Positions 45,333-55,601 of a stretch of 64,000 bases of DNA are shown one piece after another. The number at the start of each line of letters is the position of its first letter. Within the stretch, counting starts at the first letter, position 1. Origin of the DNA: Polymorphobacter multimanifer. GTDB lineage: Bacteria > Pseudomonadota > Alphaproteobacteria > Sphingomonadales > Sphingomonadaceae. Location: the NCBI RefSeq assembly GCF_014205635.1, contig NZ_JACIIV010000001.1, positions 1-64,000 on the forward strand. The letters run 5' to 3'. Below the pieces are notes generated by a model, which saw nothing but the letters and a program-made list of their open reading frames with translations, was not told the origin of the DNA and ran no database searches. Made by a program: the position numbers and the translations under genes.

Positions 45333-46685
45333 ATGGCCACACAGCCCGAGATCAGCAGCACCGAAGAGCCGCCGCGCGGGCGCACGCGCCCCAACATGGT
45401 GTGGCCGTTTCCGCCGCGCGAACGTCCCGATCTGCCTGACCATGAGCCTGCGACGCTGGCAGAATATCTGCGCACCGCGCCGCTCGATGCGGTCGATATT
45501 GCCGACCCGCTGTGGTGGGAGAATGACGTCGAGGGCGTGTTCCTCAAGCGGCTGCGCGACGAGGCGCCGGTGCACTTCAACGAGGTGAACGCGGCGCGGC
45601 ACCGCGGCTTCTGGTCGGTGACGCGGTGGGAGGACATCATGGCGGTGGACACCAACCACCAGGCCTATTCATCCGAAGCGTCGTTGGGTGGCATCACGCT
45701 GTTCGACATGGACCCGGATTTCATCATGCCGATGTTCATCGCGATGGATCCGCCCAAGCATGATGTGCAGCGCAAGGCGGTGAACCCGATCGTGTCGGGA
45801 CCCAATCTGGCCGGCTTCGAGACGCTGATCCGCGAGCGGACGGCGGAAGTCCTCGACGGGCTGCCGCGCGGCGAAGTTTTCGATTGGGTCGACCGGGTGT
45901 CGATCGAGCTGACCAGCCGGATGCTGGCGACCTTGTTCGACTGGCCGCAGGAGCAGCGCCGCAAGCTGACCTATTGGTCCGACATTTCGACCTCGGACCC
46001 CGAGCTGCCGGGCAATCCGAGCAAGGAGGAGCGGCAGACCATCCTGATGGGCATGCTGCAGGAGTTCATGGCGCTGTGGAACGAGCGGGTGAATGCCGAG
46101 CCGAAGACCGACCTGGTGTCGATGCTCGCGCACAACCCTGCCACGCGGAACATGCCGCCGATGGAGTTCATGGGCAATCTGGTGCTGCTGATCGTGGGCG
46201 GCAACGACACGACGCGCAACTCGATCTCGGGGGGTGTGTATTTCCTCAACAAGAACCCGACAGAGTATGACAAGCTGCGCGCGAACCCCGCACTTGTGGA
46301 ATCGATGGTGAGCGAGACGATCCGCTACCAGACGCCGCTGGCGCACATGCGGCGCACCGCACTCGAGGACACGATCCTCGGCGGCAAGCACATCCGCAAG
46401 GGTGACAAGGTGGTGATGTGGTACATCTCGGGCAACCGCGACGAGCGGTCGATCGAGGATCCCGATGCGTTCATCATCGATCGCAAGCGGCCGCGGCAGC
46501 ACATGTCGTTCGGCTTCGGTATTCACCGCTGTGTGGGCAACCGGCTGGCCGAGCTGCAGCTGAAGATCCTGTGGGAAGAGATACTGAAGCGCTTCGACCG
46601 GATCGAGCTGATCGAGGAGCCCGAGCGCGTGCCTTCGGCCTTCGTGAAGGGTTACAAGAAGATGATGGTCCGCATTCCAGCCTGA
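45333..46685 (+). CDS. Cytochrome P450, CYP153-type alkane hydroxylase
   Basis: A 450-residue soluble P450 resembling the CYP153 family, which hydroxylates medium-chain alkanes at the terminal carbon. Features are the I-helix VGGNDTTRN, ExxR in SETIRYQTPLAHMRRTA, DKVVMWYISGNRDE with IEDPDAFIIDRKRPR, and the heme loop FGFGIHRCVGNRLAELQ with the thiolate Cys. The substrate is inferred from the family. ATG 45333 is preferred because GGGAG lies 7 bases upstream; ATG 45318 would add five residues. The ferredoxin gene starts 8 bases after the stop. No ferredoxin reductase or AraC-type regulator is adjacent. Confidence 0.88.
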   Translation: MATQPEISSTEEPPRGRTRPNMVWPFPPRERPDLPDHEPATLAEYLRTAPLDAVDIADPLWWENDVEGVFLKRLRDEAPVHFNEVNAARHRGFWSVTRWEDIMAVDTNHQAYSSEASLGGITLFDMDPDFIMPMFIAMDPPKHDVQRKAVNPIVSGPNLAGFETLIRERTAEVLDGLPRGEVFDWVDRVSIELTSRMLATLFDWPQEQRRKLTYWSDISTSDPELPGNPSKEERQTILMGMLQEFMALWNERVNAEPKTDLVSMLAHNPATRNMPPMEFMGNLVLLIVGGNDTTRNSISGGVYFLNKNPTEYDKLRANPALVESMVSETIRYQTPLAHMRRTALEDTILGGKHIRKGDKVVMWYISGNRDERSIEDPDAFIIDRKRPRQHMSFGFGIHRCVGNRLAELQLKILWEEILKRFDRIELIEEPERVPSAFVKGYKKMMVRIPA

Positions 46686-46693
46686 GAGAGAAA

Positions 46694-47014
46694 ATGGCCA
46701 AGATCAAATATATCGAGTTCGACCGCACCGAGCATGTTGTCGAGGTGGCGAATGGCGAAAATCTGATGGAAGGCGCATTGGGGAACAATGTGCCGGGCAT
46801 CGATGGCGATTGCGGGGGCAATGCCGCCTGCGCCACCTGCCATTGCTATGTGGGCGATGACTGGCTGGCAGCGACCGGCCCGCGCAGCGACAGCGAGGAG
46901 GCGATGCTCGAACTCGCCGATGGCATGACCGCCAACAGCCGGTTGGCATGCCAGATCATCGCCAGCGATGCGATCGACGGCATCGAATTGCGGTTGCCCG
47001 AAACCCAGCACTGA
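46694..47014 (+). CDS. 2Fe-2S ferredoxin partner of the P450
   Basis: A 106-residue adrenodoxin/putidaredoxin-type ferredoxin. Cluster ligands are C40, C46, C49 and C86 in the order Cx5Cx2C ... C, within DGDCGGNAACATCHCYVGDD and SRLACQII. It would carry electrons from a reductase to the upstream P450, with which it forms a two-gene operon. Confidence 0.93.
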   Translation: MAKIKYIEFDRTEHVVEVANGENLMEGALGNNVPGIDGDCGGNAACATCHCYVGDDWLAATGPRSDSEEAMLELADGMTANSRLACQIIASDAIDGIELRLPETQH

Positions 47015-47124
47015 TCTGGTTCCAGCAGGGAACCAATTTTTCCCGGGGCTGTTTGGATTGCAAGTGGCTCGGCAGGACCGGGCCCTTTATCATGTCCATC
47101 TGTGACGCAACTTCGGAGTCTTCC

Positions 47125-48303
47125 ATGCGCCCTCTTCTTGCTCTTCTGCTGATCGCCTCGCCTGTGATGGCGGCTCCTGTCGAGCAGGGGGCGCCGAATG
47201 TTCCCGAATTCAAGCCGGCGTTTGCAGGGCAGACGCGTGCCGATGCGGTGAAGACCCGCGGTAATGTGCGGGTGGCCGAGATCGCGGCCGGGTTGAACAA
47301 GCCCTGGGGCGTGGCGTTGCTGCCGGGTGGCAAGTTTCTGGTGAGCGAGAAGGCCGGCGGCACGCTGCGGATCATCGGTGCGGATGGCAGCAAGTCGCCG
47401 CCGCTCACGGGCACGCCGAAGGTGGATGCGCGCGACCAGGGCGGCATGATGGGCGTGAGTGTCCCGGGCGATGGCTGGGTTTATTTCAGCTATGCCGAGC
47501 CGCGTGATGGCGGCAGCGGGCTGGTGGTGGCACGCGGCAAGCTCGGCGGGACCGATGCGGCACCGGCGCTGACCGAGGTGAAGACGATCTTCTCGATGCA
47601 GCCGACGATCGATTCGACTAAGCATTTCGGTGGCCGCATGGTCTTTCTGCCGAACAACATGATGTACATCACGCTCGGCGAGCGGTCGATCGTGCCCGGC
47701 CGGGTGCAGGCGCAGGACCCCGGCAGCCACTTCGGCAAGATCGTTCGGATCGGGCGTGATGGCAGTGTGCCGAAGGACAATCCGCTCGTGGGCCGCGCCG
47801 GTGCCAAGCCGGAAATCTGGTCCTGGGGGCATCGCAACGTGCTGTCGGCCGCGCTCGACAGCCGCGGCCGGCTTTGGGAAGTCGAGATGGGACCCAAGGG
47901 CGGCGATGAGTTGAACCTTGTTGCCAAGGGCAAGGATTATGGCTGGCCGACCATTACCTATGGCGAGGAATACTCGGGCAAGCCGATCGGTCAGGCGATC
48001 ACGCAGAAAGCGGGGATGGAGCAGCCGGTCTATTATTGGGACCCGGTGATTTCGCCCTCGGGCATGGCGATCCATTCGGGGCGCGGTGCGACCGAGTGGC
48101 AGGGCAATGTGTTCATCGGCGGGTTGTCGTCCAAGGCGCTGGTGCGGCTGGTGCTCAACGGCGACCGGGTGGTGGGCGAGGAGCGGCTGCTGACCGACCG
48201 TGGCGAGCGCATTCGTGATGTCGTCGAGGGGCCTGCGGGCGAACTTTATGTGCTGACCGACGATGCAAACGGCAAGCTGCTCAAGGTGACTGTCGGCAAC
48301 TGA
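47125..48303 (+). CDS. PQQ-dependent sugar dehydrogenase family protein (soluble beta-propeller)
   Basis: A 392-residue secreted protein with a signal peptide (MRPLLALLLIASPVMA). It has the glucose/sorbosone dehydrogenase six-blade propeller: LNKPWGVALLPGGKFLVSEK, DARDQGGMMGVSV, FGGRMVFLPNNMMYITLGER, WSWGHRNVLSAALD and GPKGGDELNLVAKGKDYGWP. Homologues bind pyrroloquinoline quinone and oxidise aldose sugars in the periplasm, but many family members have unknown substrates. GGAG precedes ATG 47125. It follows the ferredoxin by 110 bases and is probably independent. Confidence 0.85.
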   Translation: MRPLLALLLIASPVMAAPVEQGAPNVPEFKPAFAGQTRADAVKTRGNVRVAEIAAGLNKPWGVALLPGGKFLVSEKAGGTLRIIGADGSKSPPLTGTPKVDARDQGGMMGVSVPGDGWVYFSYAEPRDGGSGLVVARGKLGGTDAAPALTEVKTIFSMQPTIDSTKHFGGRMVFLPNNMMYITLGERSIVPGRVQAQDPGSHFGKIVRIGRDGSVPKDNPLVGRAGAKPEIWSWGHRNVLSAALDSRGRLWEVEMGPKGGDELNLVAKGKDYGWPTITYGEEYSGKPIGQAITQKAGMEQPVYYWDPVISPSGMAIHSGRGATEWQGNVFIGGLSSKALVRLVLNGDRVVGEERLLTDRGERIRDVVEGPAGELYVLTDDANGKLLKVTVGN

Positions 48304-48443
48304 GCCTGACCGCCCAGCTTGACGGGAAGCGCGTGCTCGCATAGAGGCGCGCTTCCACACAACAAATCCCCACGCGGGGGCCATATCCGGTGGCGGGCTT
48401 CCCGTTCACTTCCCCGCGGCGGTTTAACCGGAGGTTATATTCC
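48304..48443 (+). promoter_or_regulatory. rpsB promoter/leader region
   Basis: TTGACG (48319-48324) is a good -35 candidate, with a weak -10 (TAGAGG) 17 bases on. The hairpin GGAAGCGCG/CGCGCTTCC (48325-48356) overlaps it and may instead end the upstream gene. CCCC-ACGCG-GGGG (48370-48382) is a second small stem in the leader. Ribosomal S2 operons are often autoregulated through their leader; nothing here proves it. GGAGG (48430-48434) is the ribosome site. Confidence 0.4.
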
Positions 48444-49295
48444 ATGGCGGCACCCGTCGTATCCATGTCGCAGCTCCTCGAAGCTGGCGCGCATTTCGGA
48501 CACCAGACCCATCGCTGGAACCCGAAAATGAAGCCCTACATCTTCGGTGATCGCAATGGCGTCCACATCATCGATCTTTCGCAGACCGTGCCGCTGTTCG
48601 CGCGTGCGCTCGACTTTGTGCAGGCGACGGTGCAGGCCGGCGGCAAGGTGCTTTTCGTCGGCACCAAGCGCCAGGCGCAGGACCCGATTGCCGAGGCTGC
48701 GCGTCGCTGCGGCCAGCACTATGTCAACCATCGCTGGCTCGGCGGCATGCTGACCAACTGGAAGACGATTTCGGGCTCGATCAAGAAGTTCAAGCAGCTC
48801 GAAGAGCAGCTTTCGGGTGACACCACCGGCCTGACCAAGAAGGAAGTGCTCAAGCTGACCCGCGAGCGCGACAAGTTCGAGCTGAGCCTCGGCGGCATCC
48901 GCGACATGGGCGGTCTTCCCGATGTGATCTTCATGATCGACGTCAACAAGGAAGAGCTGGCTGTGAAGGAAGCCAATGTGCTCGGCATTCCGGTGGTGGC
49001 GATACTCGATACCAATACCGATCCGAGCGGCATCGCTTTCCCGGTGCCGGGCAATGACGACGCCAGCCGCGCTATCCAGCTCTATGTCAACGCGATTGCC
49101 GATACGGTGATCGGTGCCTCGCAGGGTCGCATGGCCGCTTCGGGCTATGATCTGGGTGCGATGGAAGAGCCGGTGATGGAGCCTGCGCTGGTGGAAGAGC
49201 CGCAGGTTGCGGCTGAACCCGTTGCGGCCGAGTCGGCTGCGCCTGATTCGGCTGAGGCCGAGCCGGTTGCGTCGGAAGCGACTCCGGCAGCCTGA
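48444..49295 (+). CDS. rpsB: Ribosomal protein uS2
   Basis: This small-subunit protein of 283 residues has the family core [50 protein letters not shown] and [19 protein letters not shown]. The C-terminal 45 residues are an Ala/Glu/Pro/Val-rich repetitive extension ([19 protein letters not shown] and so on), as seen in several alphaproteobacteria. GGAGG precedes ATG 48444. It heads the rpsB-tsf pair, the usual bacterial order. Confidence 0.97.
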   Translation: MAAPVVSMSQLLEAGAHFGHQTHRWNPKMKPYIFGDRNGVHIIDLSQTVPLFARALDFVQATVQAGGKVLFVGTKRQAQDPIAEAARRCGQHYVNHRWLGGMLTNWKTISGSIKKFKQLEEQLSGDTTGLTKKEVLKLTRERDKFELSLGGIRDMGGLPDVIFMIDVNKEELAVKEANVLGIPVVAILDTNTDPSGIAFPVPGNDDASRAIQLYVNAIADTVIGASQGRMAASGYDLGAMEEPVMEPALVEEPQVAAEPVAAESAAPDSAEAEPVASEATPAA

Positions 49296-49395
49296 CGATT
49301 TGCGGCCGGCGCTTGGGCGCTGGCCGCAACGCCTTGTCATGGGCATGAAACATGGCACGTCCAAGGGGCGGGCCGGTAGCCAAGAGGATATGAAA

Positions 49396-50322
49396 ATGGC
49401 TGAGATCACTGCAGGCATGGTCAAGGACCTGCGCGAGCGCACCGGCGCTGGCATGATGGACTGCAAGAAGGCGCTGAACGAGAATGCCGGCGACATGGAA
49501 GCTGCGGTCGATTGGCTGCGCACCAAGGGCCTGGCGGCAGCTGCCAAGAAGGCCGGGCGCACGGCGGCTGAAGGGCTGATCGGCGTGACCGTTGCCGGCA
49601 CGCGCGGCGCGCTGGTGGAGGTGAATTCCGAGACCGATTTCGTGGCGAAGAACGAAGTGTTCCAGGATTTCGTGCGGACTGTGACGACGATTGCCGCCGA
49701 GCTCGGCAGCGACGTGGAGGCGCTGCTGGCGGCCGGCTATCCCGAGTCGGATGGCAGTGTGCACGACCAGCTGACGCACAACATCGCGAAAATCGGCGAG
49801 CATCAGACGCTGCGCCGTGCGGCGATTGTCGAGGTCGAGCAGGGTGTCGTGACATCCTATGTGCACAATGCCGCGGCATCGGGCCTCGGCAAGATCGGCG
49901 TGCTGGTGGGCCTTGAGTCGACCGCCGCTGCCGATGTGCTCGAGCCGCTCGGCAAGCAGATCGCGATGCACATCGCTGCGGCCAATCCGCTGGCGATCGA
50001 CGAGACCGGGCTTGACCAGGCCACGGTCGAGCGTGAACGTGCCATCGCCCGTGAAAAGGCTGCGACCAGCGGCAAGCCGGCCGAGATCATCGAAAAGATG
50101 ATCGAAGGCGGCGTGCGGAAATATGCACAGGAAAATTCGCTGCTCACACAGGTGTTCGTGATCGATGGCAAGTCCAAGGTCGGTGACGTGGTGGCTGCGG
50201 CGGCCAAGGCTGCCGGCACGCCGATCACGGTGAAGAGCTTTGTTCGCCTCCAGCTCGGTGAAGGCATCGAGAAGGAAGAGAAGGATTTTGCTGCCGAAGT
50301 GGCTGCTGCCGCTGGCGCTTGA
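49396..50322 (+). CDS. tsf: Translation elongation factor Ts
   Basis: This 308-residue factor exchanges GDP for GTP on EF-Tu. It has the N-terminal UBA-like domain with [16 protein letters not shown], the core with [32 protein letters not shown] and the C-terminal [22 protein letters not shown] precedes ATG 49396; an ATG at 49390 is also possible. It follows rpsB by 100 bases and ends before a strong terminator. Confidence 0.97.
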   Translation: MAEITAGMVKDLRERTGAGMMDCKKALNENAGDMEAAVDWLRTKGLAAAAKKAGRTAAEGLIGVTVAGTRGALVEVNSETDFVAKNEVFQDFVRTVTTIAAELGSDVEALLAAGYPESDGSVHDQLTHNIAKIGEHQTLRRAAIVEVEQGVVTSYVHNAAASGLGKIGVLVGLESTAAADVLEPLGKQIAMHIAAANPLAIDETGLDQATVERERAIAREKAATSGKPAEIIEKMIEGGVRKYAQENSLLTQVFVIDGKSKVGDVVAAAAKAAGTPITVKSFVRLQLGEGIEKEEKDFAAEVAAAAGA

Positions 50323-50339
50323 TCGGTTTGTAACGGTTG

Positions 50340-50374
50340 CGGGGGGCCACGGCATGCCGTCGGCCCCCCTTTTC
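50340..50374 (+). terminator. Terminator after tsf
   Basis: GGGGGGCC pairs with GGCCCCCC around a loop that holds the small GGCATGCC palindrome, followed by TTTT. It ends the rpsB-tsf transcript, so pyrH probably has its own promoter or depends on read-through. Confidence 0.85.
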
Positions 50375-50438
50375 ATATCGGGCAGCGGTGGCTAAGGCTC
50401 GGCGCCATGTTTTCCATCGGTCGGGCAGGAAAAATTCG

Positions 50439-51170
50439 GTGATACGAGGTTTCAAGCGCATCCTGCTCAAGCTCTCCGGCGAAGCGCTGATGGGGCACGA
50501 GCCCTATGGCATCGATCCTGTCGAGGCGACGCGGATTGCGCATGAAGTGCAGGCGGCGGTGGCGCTCGGCTATGAAGTCTGCCTGGTGGTGGGCGGCGGC
50601 AACATCTTCCGCGGGCTGGCGGCGGCGGCCAAGGGCTTCGACCGCGGCTCGGCCGATTACATGGGGATGCTCGCCACGGTGATGAATGCGCTGGCGATGC
50701 AGAATGCCCTGGAGAACATCGGCATTTCGACACGCGTCCAGTCCGCCATCCCGATGCCGAGCGTGTGCGAGCCCTATATTCGCCGCCGAGCCGAGCGGCA
50801 CCTGGAGAAGGGCCGGGTGGTGATCTTCGCCGCCGGCACCGGCAACCCGTTCTTCACCACCGACACCGGCGCGGCACTGCGTGCGGCCGAGATGAACTGC
50901 GATGCGCTGCTCAAGGGCACGTCGGTCGACGGTGTCTATGATGCCGACCCCAAGCGCGTGCCAGGGGCCAGGCGTTATGATCGGCTCAGCTATTCAAAGG
51001 TGCTTGCCGACGATCTCAAGGTGATGGACGCCAGTGCGGTGGCCATGTGCCGGGACAATGGCATTCCCATCCTCGTCTTCAACATCCGCGAGCCCGGCAC
51101 ATTGGCTGCGGTGTTGCGTGGCGAGGGAACATCGACAATGGTCACTAGCGAGGAGCAAGCCCTTGGCTGA
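50439..51170 (+). CDS. pyrH: UMP kinase
   Basis: This 243-residue amino-acid-kinase-fold enzyme phosphorylates UMP to UDP. It shows [63 protein letters not shown] and [12 protein letters not shown]. The start is GTG 50439 with AGGA upstream; it gives the usual N-terminus and a normal length. The frr start lies inside its 3' end (8-base overlap). Confidence 0.95.
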   Translation: MIRGFKRILLKLSGEALMGHEPYGIDPVEATRIAHEVQAAVALGYEVCLVVGGGNIFRGLAAAAKGFDRGSADYMGMLATVMNALAMQNALENIGISTRVQSAIPMPSVCEPYIRRRAERHLEKGRVVIFAAGTGNPFFTTDTGAALRAAEMNCDALLKGTSVDGVYDADPKRVPGARRYDRLSYSKVLADDLKVMDASAVAMCRDNGIPILVFNIREPGTLAAVLRGEGTSTMVTSEEQALG

Positions 51171-51732
51171 TTTTGAATTCGCACCCTGGAAGGCCGATCT
51201 CGAGCGGCGCACCATCGGCGCCGTGGATGCGCTCAAGTCCGATCTGGCCGGGCTTCGCACCGGCCGCGCCAACGCCAGCCTGCTCGATCCGGTGACGGTC
51301 GAGGTCTATGGTTCGGCGATGCCGCTGTCGCAGGTGGCGACGGTAACCGTGCCCGAGCCGCGCATGATCAGCGTGCAGGTTTGGGACAAGAGCAATGTGA
51401 CGCCGGTGGAAAAGGCGATCCGCTCCGCGGGGCTCGGCCTCAACCCGATCACCGATGGCCAGACGTTGCGGCTGCCGATCCCGGACATGACCGAGGAGCG
51501 CCGCAAGGAGATGGCGAAGCTGGCGTCGAGCTATGCCGAAAAGGCCAAGATTGCCGCGCGCAATGTGCGCCGCGACGGGATGGAAGCGCTGAAGACCGCC
51601 GAGAAGAAGGGCAAGATCAGCCAGGACGAGCAGAAGCGTTTCGAGACCGAAGTGCAGAAGCTCACCGACAAGGCCGTGGTCGACATCGACGCCGCGGCGG
51701 CTGCCAAGGAAAAGGAAATCCTCGGCAAATGA
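51163..51732 (+). CDS. frr: Ribosome recycling factor
   Basis: This 189-residue factor splits ribosomes after termination, with EF-G. It shows [21 protein letters not shown], VSVxxPEPRMI-type core residues ([17 protein letters not shown]), [14 protein letters not shown] and [20 protein letters not shown]. The only start in the right place is TTG 51163, with AGGAG upstream, so initiation at TTG is likely. It overlaps pyrH by 8 bases and uppS by 4. Confidence 0.95.
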   Translation: MADFEFAPWKADLERRTIGAVDALKSDLAGLRTGRANASLLDPVTVEVYGSAMPLSQVATVTVPEPRMISVQVWDKSNVTPVEKAIRSAGLGLNPITDGQTLRLPIPDMTEERRKEMAKLASSYAEKAKIAARNVRRDGMEALKTAEKKGKISQDEQKRFETEVQKLTDKAVVDIDAAAAAKEKEILGK

Positions 51733-52475
51733 CGCTGGCCCCGGCCCCGCTTGCAGCGCCAGTCCTGGGAGCGGCTGACGGCGGGGTGCGTCATCTGGCG
51801 ATCATCATGGACGGCAATGGCCGCTGGGCACAGCGACGCCGGCTGCCGCGCATCGCCGGCCACCGCGCCGGAGTGGAATCGGTGCGCCGGGTGGTGGAGG
51901 CTGCCCCCGACCTTGGCATCGAGGTGCTGACGCTCTACGCGTTTTCAAGTGAGAACTGGAAGCGGCCGGCGGATGAAGTGTCCGACCTTATGGGGCTGCT
52001 GCGCCACTATGTGCGCTCGGAAATCAAGGACTTGCACAGGAACGGCGTTCGGCTGGAATTCATCGGCAACTGGCGCGCGCTGAAACCCGATCTGGTGGCG
52101 CTTCTCGAGGAGGCGCGGGCGCTGACGGTGAACAACCGCAAGCTGACGCTGGTGATGGCGCTCAACTATGGCGGGCAGGACGAGGTGGTGCGGGCTGCGC
52201 GGTCGCTGGCCGCGGATGTAGCGTCCGGGCTGATCACGGCCGATGCCATCGACCCCGAGATGTTCGCGAGCCGACTCGACACCTGCGAATGGCCCGCACC
52301 CGATGTGGTGCTGCGCACCTCGGGCGAGATGCGGCTTTCCAACTTCCTGCTCTGGCAATCGGCCTATGCCGAGATCGTGATCACCGAGACGCTGTGGCCC
52401 GATTTCGACGCTGCGGCACTGGCGGCGGTGCTGGCGGAGTTTGCAACGCGGGAACGACGCTTTGGCGGGCGCTGA
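51729..52475 (+). CDS. uppS: Undecaprenyl diphosphate synthase
   Basis: This 248-residue cis-prenyltransferase makes the C55 lipid carrier for peptidoglycan and the EPS of this locus. Features are [21 protein letters not shown] with the catalytic Asp, [11 protein letters not shown], and [23 protein letters not shown] 51729 overlaps the frr stop by 4 bases. It starts the lipid-carrier/phospholipid/isoprenoid trio uppS-cdsA-dxr. Confidence 0.95.
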   Translation: MTLAPAPLAAPVLGAADGGVRHLAIIMDGNGRWAQRRRLPRIAGHRAGVESVRRVVEAAPDLGIEVLTLYAFSSENWKRPADEVSDLMGLLRHYVRSEIKDLHRNGVRLEFIGNWRALKPDLVALLEEARALTVNNRKLTLVMALNYGGQDEVVRAARSLAADVASGLITADAIDPEMFASRLDTCEWPAPDVVLRTSGEMRLSNFLLWQSAYAEIVITETLWPDFDAAALAAVLAEFATRERRFGGR

Positions 52476-52482
52476 GGCGGTG

Positions 52483-53286
52483 ATGTTCGACCGGAGCTTG
52501 CAGTTGCGCGTCATCACCGGGCTGGTGCTGCTTGTGCTGGCGCTTGCGGCGGTCTGGTGGGGCGGCATGCCATTTCTGGCGCTGGTGGCGCTGGCGACGT
52601 TGATCATGTGGGCCGAATGGGCGGCGATGATGCAGCTTGGCCTCGGCCTGCGCCGCGTCGGGCTGGTTCTGCTCGCAACGTGCATGGCGCTGCTGGCTGT
52701 GGCGAGCGCGGGCGAGGTGCTTGTGGCGCTGGCCGGCGGTGCCGGATTGATCGGGCTGTTTGCACGCGGGACCGTGAACCGCCGCGCGGCGCTGTGGACC
52801 ACGGCCGGTCTGCTCTATTGCGGGCTGCCGGCGATCGGGCTGCTCTGGGTTCGTGCGCTGCCGGAGGGACTGGCGGCAACGGTTCTGCTGATGGCGATTG
52901 TCTGGACCGCCGACATCGCGGCGTTCTTTGGCGGCAAGACGATCGGCGGGCGCAAGCTGGCGCCGTCGATAAGCCCCAACAAGACCTGGGCCGGCGCCAT
53001 TTGCGGCGTGGTGGGGGCGATGCTGGTGGCGGGTGCGCTGGCGACGGCGTATCTGCCGAGCGGGCTTGGCCGCTGGACGCTGACGATGGCCAGCGTGGGC
53101 GGTGCGCTCGCGGTGCTCTCGGTGCTGGGGGATCTGCTCGAAAGCGGGCTGAAGCGCATGGCCAGGGTCAAGGATTCGGGCACATTGCTGCCGGGCCATG
53201 GCGGCGTGATGGATCGGCTCGACGGGCTGGTGCCGGTCGCGGTGGCAGGATCGGCGCTGTTCGCCCTGACGGGATGGGCCGGATGA
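52483..53286 (+). CDS. cdsA: Phosphatidate cytidylyltransferase
   Basis: This 267-residue multi-pass membrane enzyme makes CDP-diacylglycerol from CTP and phosphatidate. The family signature is intact near the C-terminus: SPNKTWAGAICG, then KRMARVKDSGTLLPGHGG and MDRLDGL. About seven hydrophobic helices are seen. ATG 52483 follows GAGGCGG; an in-frame TTG at 52462 would overlap uppS. It overlaps dxr by 4 bases. Confidence 0.93.
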   Translation: MFDRSLQLRVITGLVLLVLALAAVWWGGMPFLALVALATLIMWAEWAAMMQLGLGLRRVGLVLLATCMALLAVASAGEVLVALAGGAGLIGLFARGTVNRRAALWTTAGLLYCGLPAIGLLWVRALPEGLAATVLLMAIVWTADIAAFFGGKTIGGRKLAPSISPNKTWAGAICGVVGAMLVAGALATAYLPSGLGRWTLTMASVGGALAVLSVLGDLLESGLKRMARVKDSGTLLPGHGGVMDRLDGLVPVAVAGSALFALTGWAG

Positions 53287-54443
53287 CCACGACACTGACA
53301 ATTCTTGGCGCCACCGGATCGGTGGGGAGCCAGACGCTCGACCTGGTGGCGCGCAACCCCGGCCGCTGGCAGGTGGAAGCACTGACCGCCAATGGCGACG
53401 CCGAGGGCCTGGCCCGGGCCGCGCTGGCATGCGGTGCGCGCTATGCGGCGGTCGGGGATGAACAGGCCTATGCGGCTCTCAAGGCAGCCCTTGCGGGCAG
53501 CGGCGTCGAAGTGGCGGCAGGGGCGGAGGCCATTCGCGTGGCGGGCGCGCGGCCGGCGGACATCGTGCTGACGGCGATCGTGGGGGCGGCAGGCCTGCCG
53601 CCGACACTTGCAGCCATCGAGCGCGGCGCGCGGATTGCCATTGCCAACAAGGAAACCCTGGTGTGCGCCGGGCCGGTGGTGACGGCTGCCGCCAAGGCGA
53701 GCGGTGCCGTGCTGCTGCCGGTGGACAGCGAGCACAACGCCATCTTCCAGGTGTTTCCGCATGGCGACTGCAGCAGCGTGCGCAAGGTGATCCTCACTGC
53801 CAGCGGGGGGCCGTTCCGCACGCGAAGCCTCGACGAGATGCGGCATGTGAGCGTGGCCGATGCCTGCGCGCATCCGGTCTGGTCGATGGGCGCCAAGATC
53901 TCGATCGATTCGGCGACGCTGATGAACAAGGGGCTCGAGCTGATCGAGGCGGAGCAGCTGTTCGGGGTGGGGGCCGACCGGCTCGGTGTGATCGTGCATC
54001 CGCAATCGGTGGTGCATTCCATGGTGGAATATGTCGACGGCTCGGTGCTGGCGCAGATGGGCACCCCCGACATGCGAATTCCCATCGCCTATGCACTCGC
54101 CTGGCCGGAGCGGATCGAGACGCCATGCGCGCGCCTCGACCTCGCGCGGATCGGCAATTTGAGCTTCGAAGAGCCTGATCTGGAACGTTTCCCTGCTCTG
54201 GCGCTTGCCTGGGCAGCGCTGCGGGCCGGGGGCTCGGCGCCGTGCATCCTCAATGCAGCCAACGAAGTCGCGGTGGCGGCGTTCATCGCCGGGAAAGCCG
54301 GCTTCCTCGATATCGCCGATGTGGTGGCCGCCGTGCTCGACCGTCTGGGCTCCGGCCCGCTCGATGGGCTCGAGGCCGTGCTGGCCGCCGACGCCGCTGC
54401 GCGTGCAGCGGCGCACGACATTGTGAAGGGGTTGGCGCGTTGA
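53283..54443 (+). CDS. dxr: 1-deoxy-D-xylulose 5-phosphate reductoisomerase
   Basis: This 386-residue enzyme catalyses the committed step of the MEP isoprenoid pathway. It shows the NADPH motif ILGATGSVGSQTLDL, IANKETLVCAG, the metal/substrate residues in LLPVDSEHNAIFQ, the ASGGPFRTRS loop and SATLMNKGLELIEAEQLF. The stop overlaps the TTG start of rseP. Confidence 0.95.
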   Translation: MTTTLTILGATGSVGSQTLDLVARNPGRWQVEALTANGDAEGLARAALACGARYAAVGDEQAYAALKAALAGSGVEVAAGAEAIRVAGARPADIVLTAIVGAAGLPPTLAAIERGARIAIANKETLVCAGPVVTAAAKASGAVLLPVDSEHNAIFQVFPHGDCSSVRKVILTASGGPFRTRSLDEMRHVSVADACAHPVWSMGAKISIDSATLMNKGLELIEAEQLFGVGADRLGVIVHPQSVVHSMVEYVDGSVLAQMGTPDMRIPIAYALAWPERIETPCARLDLARIGNLSFEEPDLERFPALALAWAALRAGGSAPCILNAANEVAVAAFIAGKAGFLDIADVVAAVLDRLGSGPLDGLEAVLAADAAARAAAHDIVKGLAR

Positions 54444-55585
54444 CCGAAATCCTGCCCCAGCCGAGCCTGATGTTCAGTCTTGGCGCGTTCATCCTGATGA
54501 TTGCGGTGCTGGTTGTGGTGCACGAGGGCGGGCATTTCCTGGCCGGGCGGTTCTTCAATACCAAGATCGACGCCTTTGCCTTCGGGTTCGGACGCGAGCT
54601 GCTGGGCCATACCGACAGGCGCGGGGTGCGTTGGCGGCTCAACCTCCTGCCGCTCGGGGGCTATGTGAAATTCACCGGCGATCTCAATGAGGCGAGCCAG
54701 GTCGATCCTTCGTTGCTGAAGCTTCCCCATGCCGAGCGTGACAAGCTGTTTGCCTTCAAGCCACTTTGGCAGCGGGCGATCATCGTTGCGGCCGGGCCGG
54801 CGATCAACTTCGCGTTCGCCATCCTCATCCTTGCCGGATTCTACGTGACGCTCGGGCACCCCACGACGCCACCGGTGGTTTCGGCTGTGATGCCGGAGAG
54901 TGCTGCGGCGAGTGCCGGATTGCAGGCCGGCGACCGGATCCTTTCGATCGACGGCGAGAGCGTGTCGCGCTTCGAGGATGTGATCAACATCGTGATGAGC
55001 GGCACCGGCAAGCCGTTGCAGCTTGTGGTGTCTCGCGATGCCGGCAGCGAGCGCAACCTCGTCATCCAGCCGCAGATGGTCGAGACAACCGACCGCTTCG
55101 GCAATGTGATCAAGCATCCGCGCCTCGGCATTGCGCGCGGGCAGCAGATCGTTGAGCAGGTGGGGCCGATTACAGCGCTGGGGCACGGCGTTGTCGATAC
55201 CGGCAACATCATCGTCACCATCGGCCGCACGCTGCGGCAGGTGGTGATGGGTGAGCGCAACCTGGACGACCTGGGGGGGCCGATCCGGTCCGGCCAGGTG
55301 ACCGGCCAGCAGGCGGCAATGGGGGTGACCTCGTTCATCGCTTTCATGGCGTTCTTCTCGGTCAACCTCGGCTTCATCAACCTCCTGCCAATCCCTACGC
55401 TGGACGGCGGGCATCTTCTCCTCTACGCGGTCGAAGCTGTCCGTCGGCGACCGCTGGGCGAGCGTTTTCAGCAATGGGCGTTCATGTCGGGCTTTGCGGC
55501 GATCATGACCCTTATGGTGGTGCTTACCTGGAATGACCTGTCTTCAGTTGGAGTCTTCAAGCAGCTTTCGGGCGTGCTCGGTTGA
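54440..55585 (+). CDS. rseP: Site-2 protease RseP
   Basis: This 381-residue membrane zinc metalloprotease cleaves anti-sigma factors and remnant signal peptides. It has HEGGHF in the first helix (HExxH), GGYVKFTGD, a periplasmic PDZ domain (SAAASAGLQAGDRILSIDGESV) and the C-terminal helix with PIPTLDGGHLL holding the third zinc ligand. The start is probably TTG 54440, which overlaps the dxr stop; ATG 54470 would remove ten residues before the first helix. Confidence 0.93.
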   Translation: MTEILPQPSLMFSLGAFILMIAVLVVVHEGGHFLAGRFFNTKIDAFAFGFGRELLGHTDRRGVRWRLNLLPLGGYVKFTGDLNEASQVDPSLLKLPHAERDKLFAFKPLWQRAIIVAAGPAINFAFAILILAGFYVTLGHPTTPPVVSAVMPESAAASAGLQAGDRILSIDGESVSRFEDVINIVMSGTGKPLQLVVSRDAGSERNLVIQPQMVETTDRFGNVIKHPRLGIARGQQIVEQVGPITALGHGVVDTGNIIVTIGRTLRQVVMGERNLDDLGGPIRSGQVTGQQAAMGVTSFIAFMAFFSVNLGFINLLPIPTLDGGHLLLYAVEAVRRRPLGERFQQWAFMSGFAAIMTLMVVLTWNDLSSVGVFKQLSGVLG

Positions 55586-55601
55586 TGCAAAGGCCAGCCG
55601 C

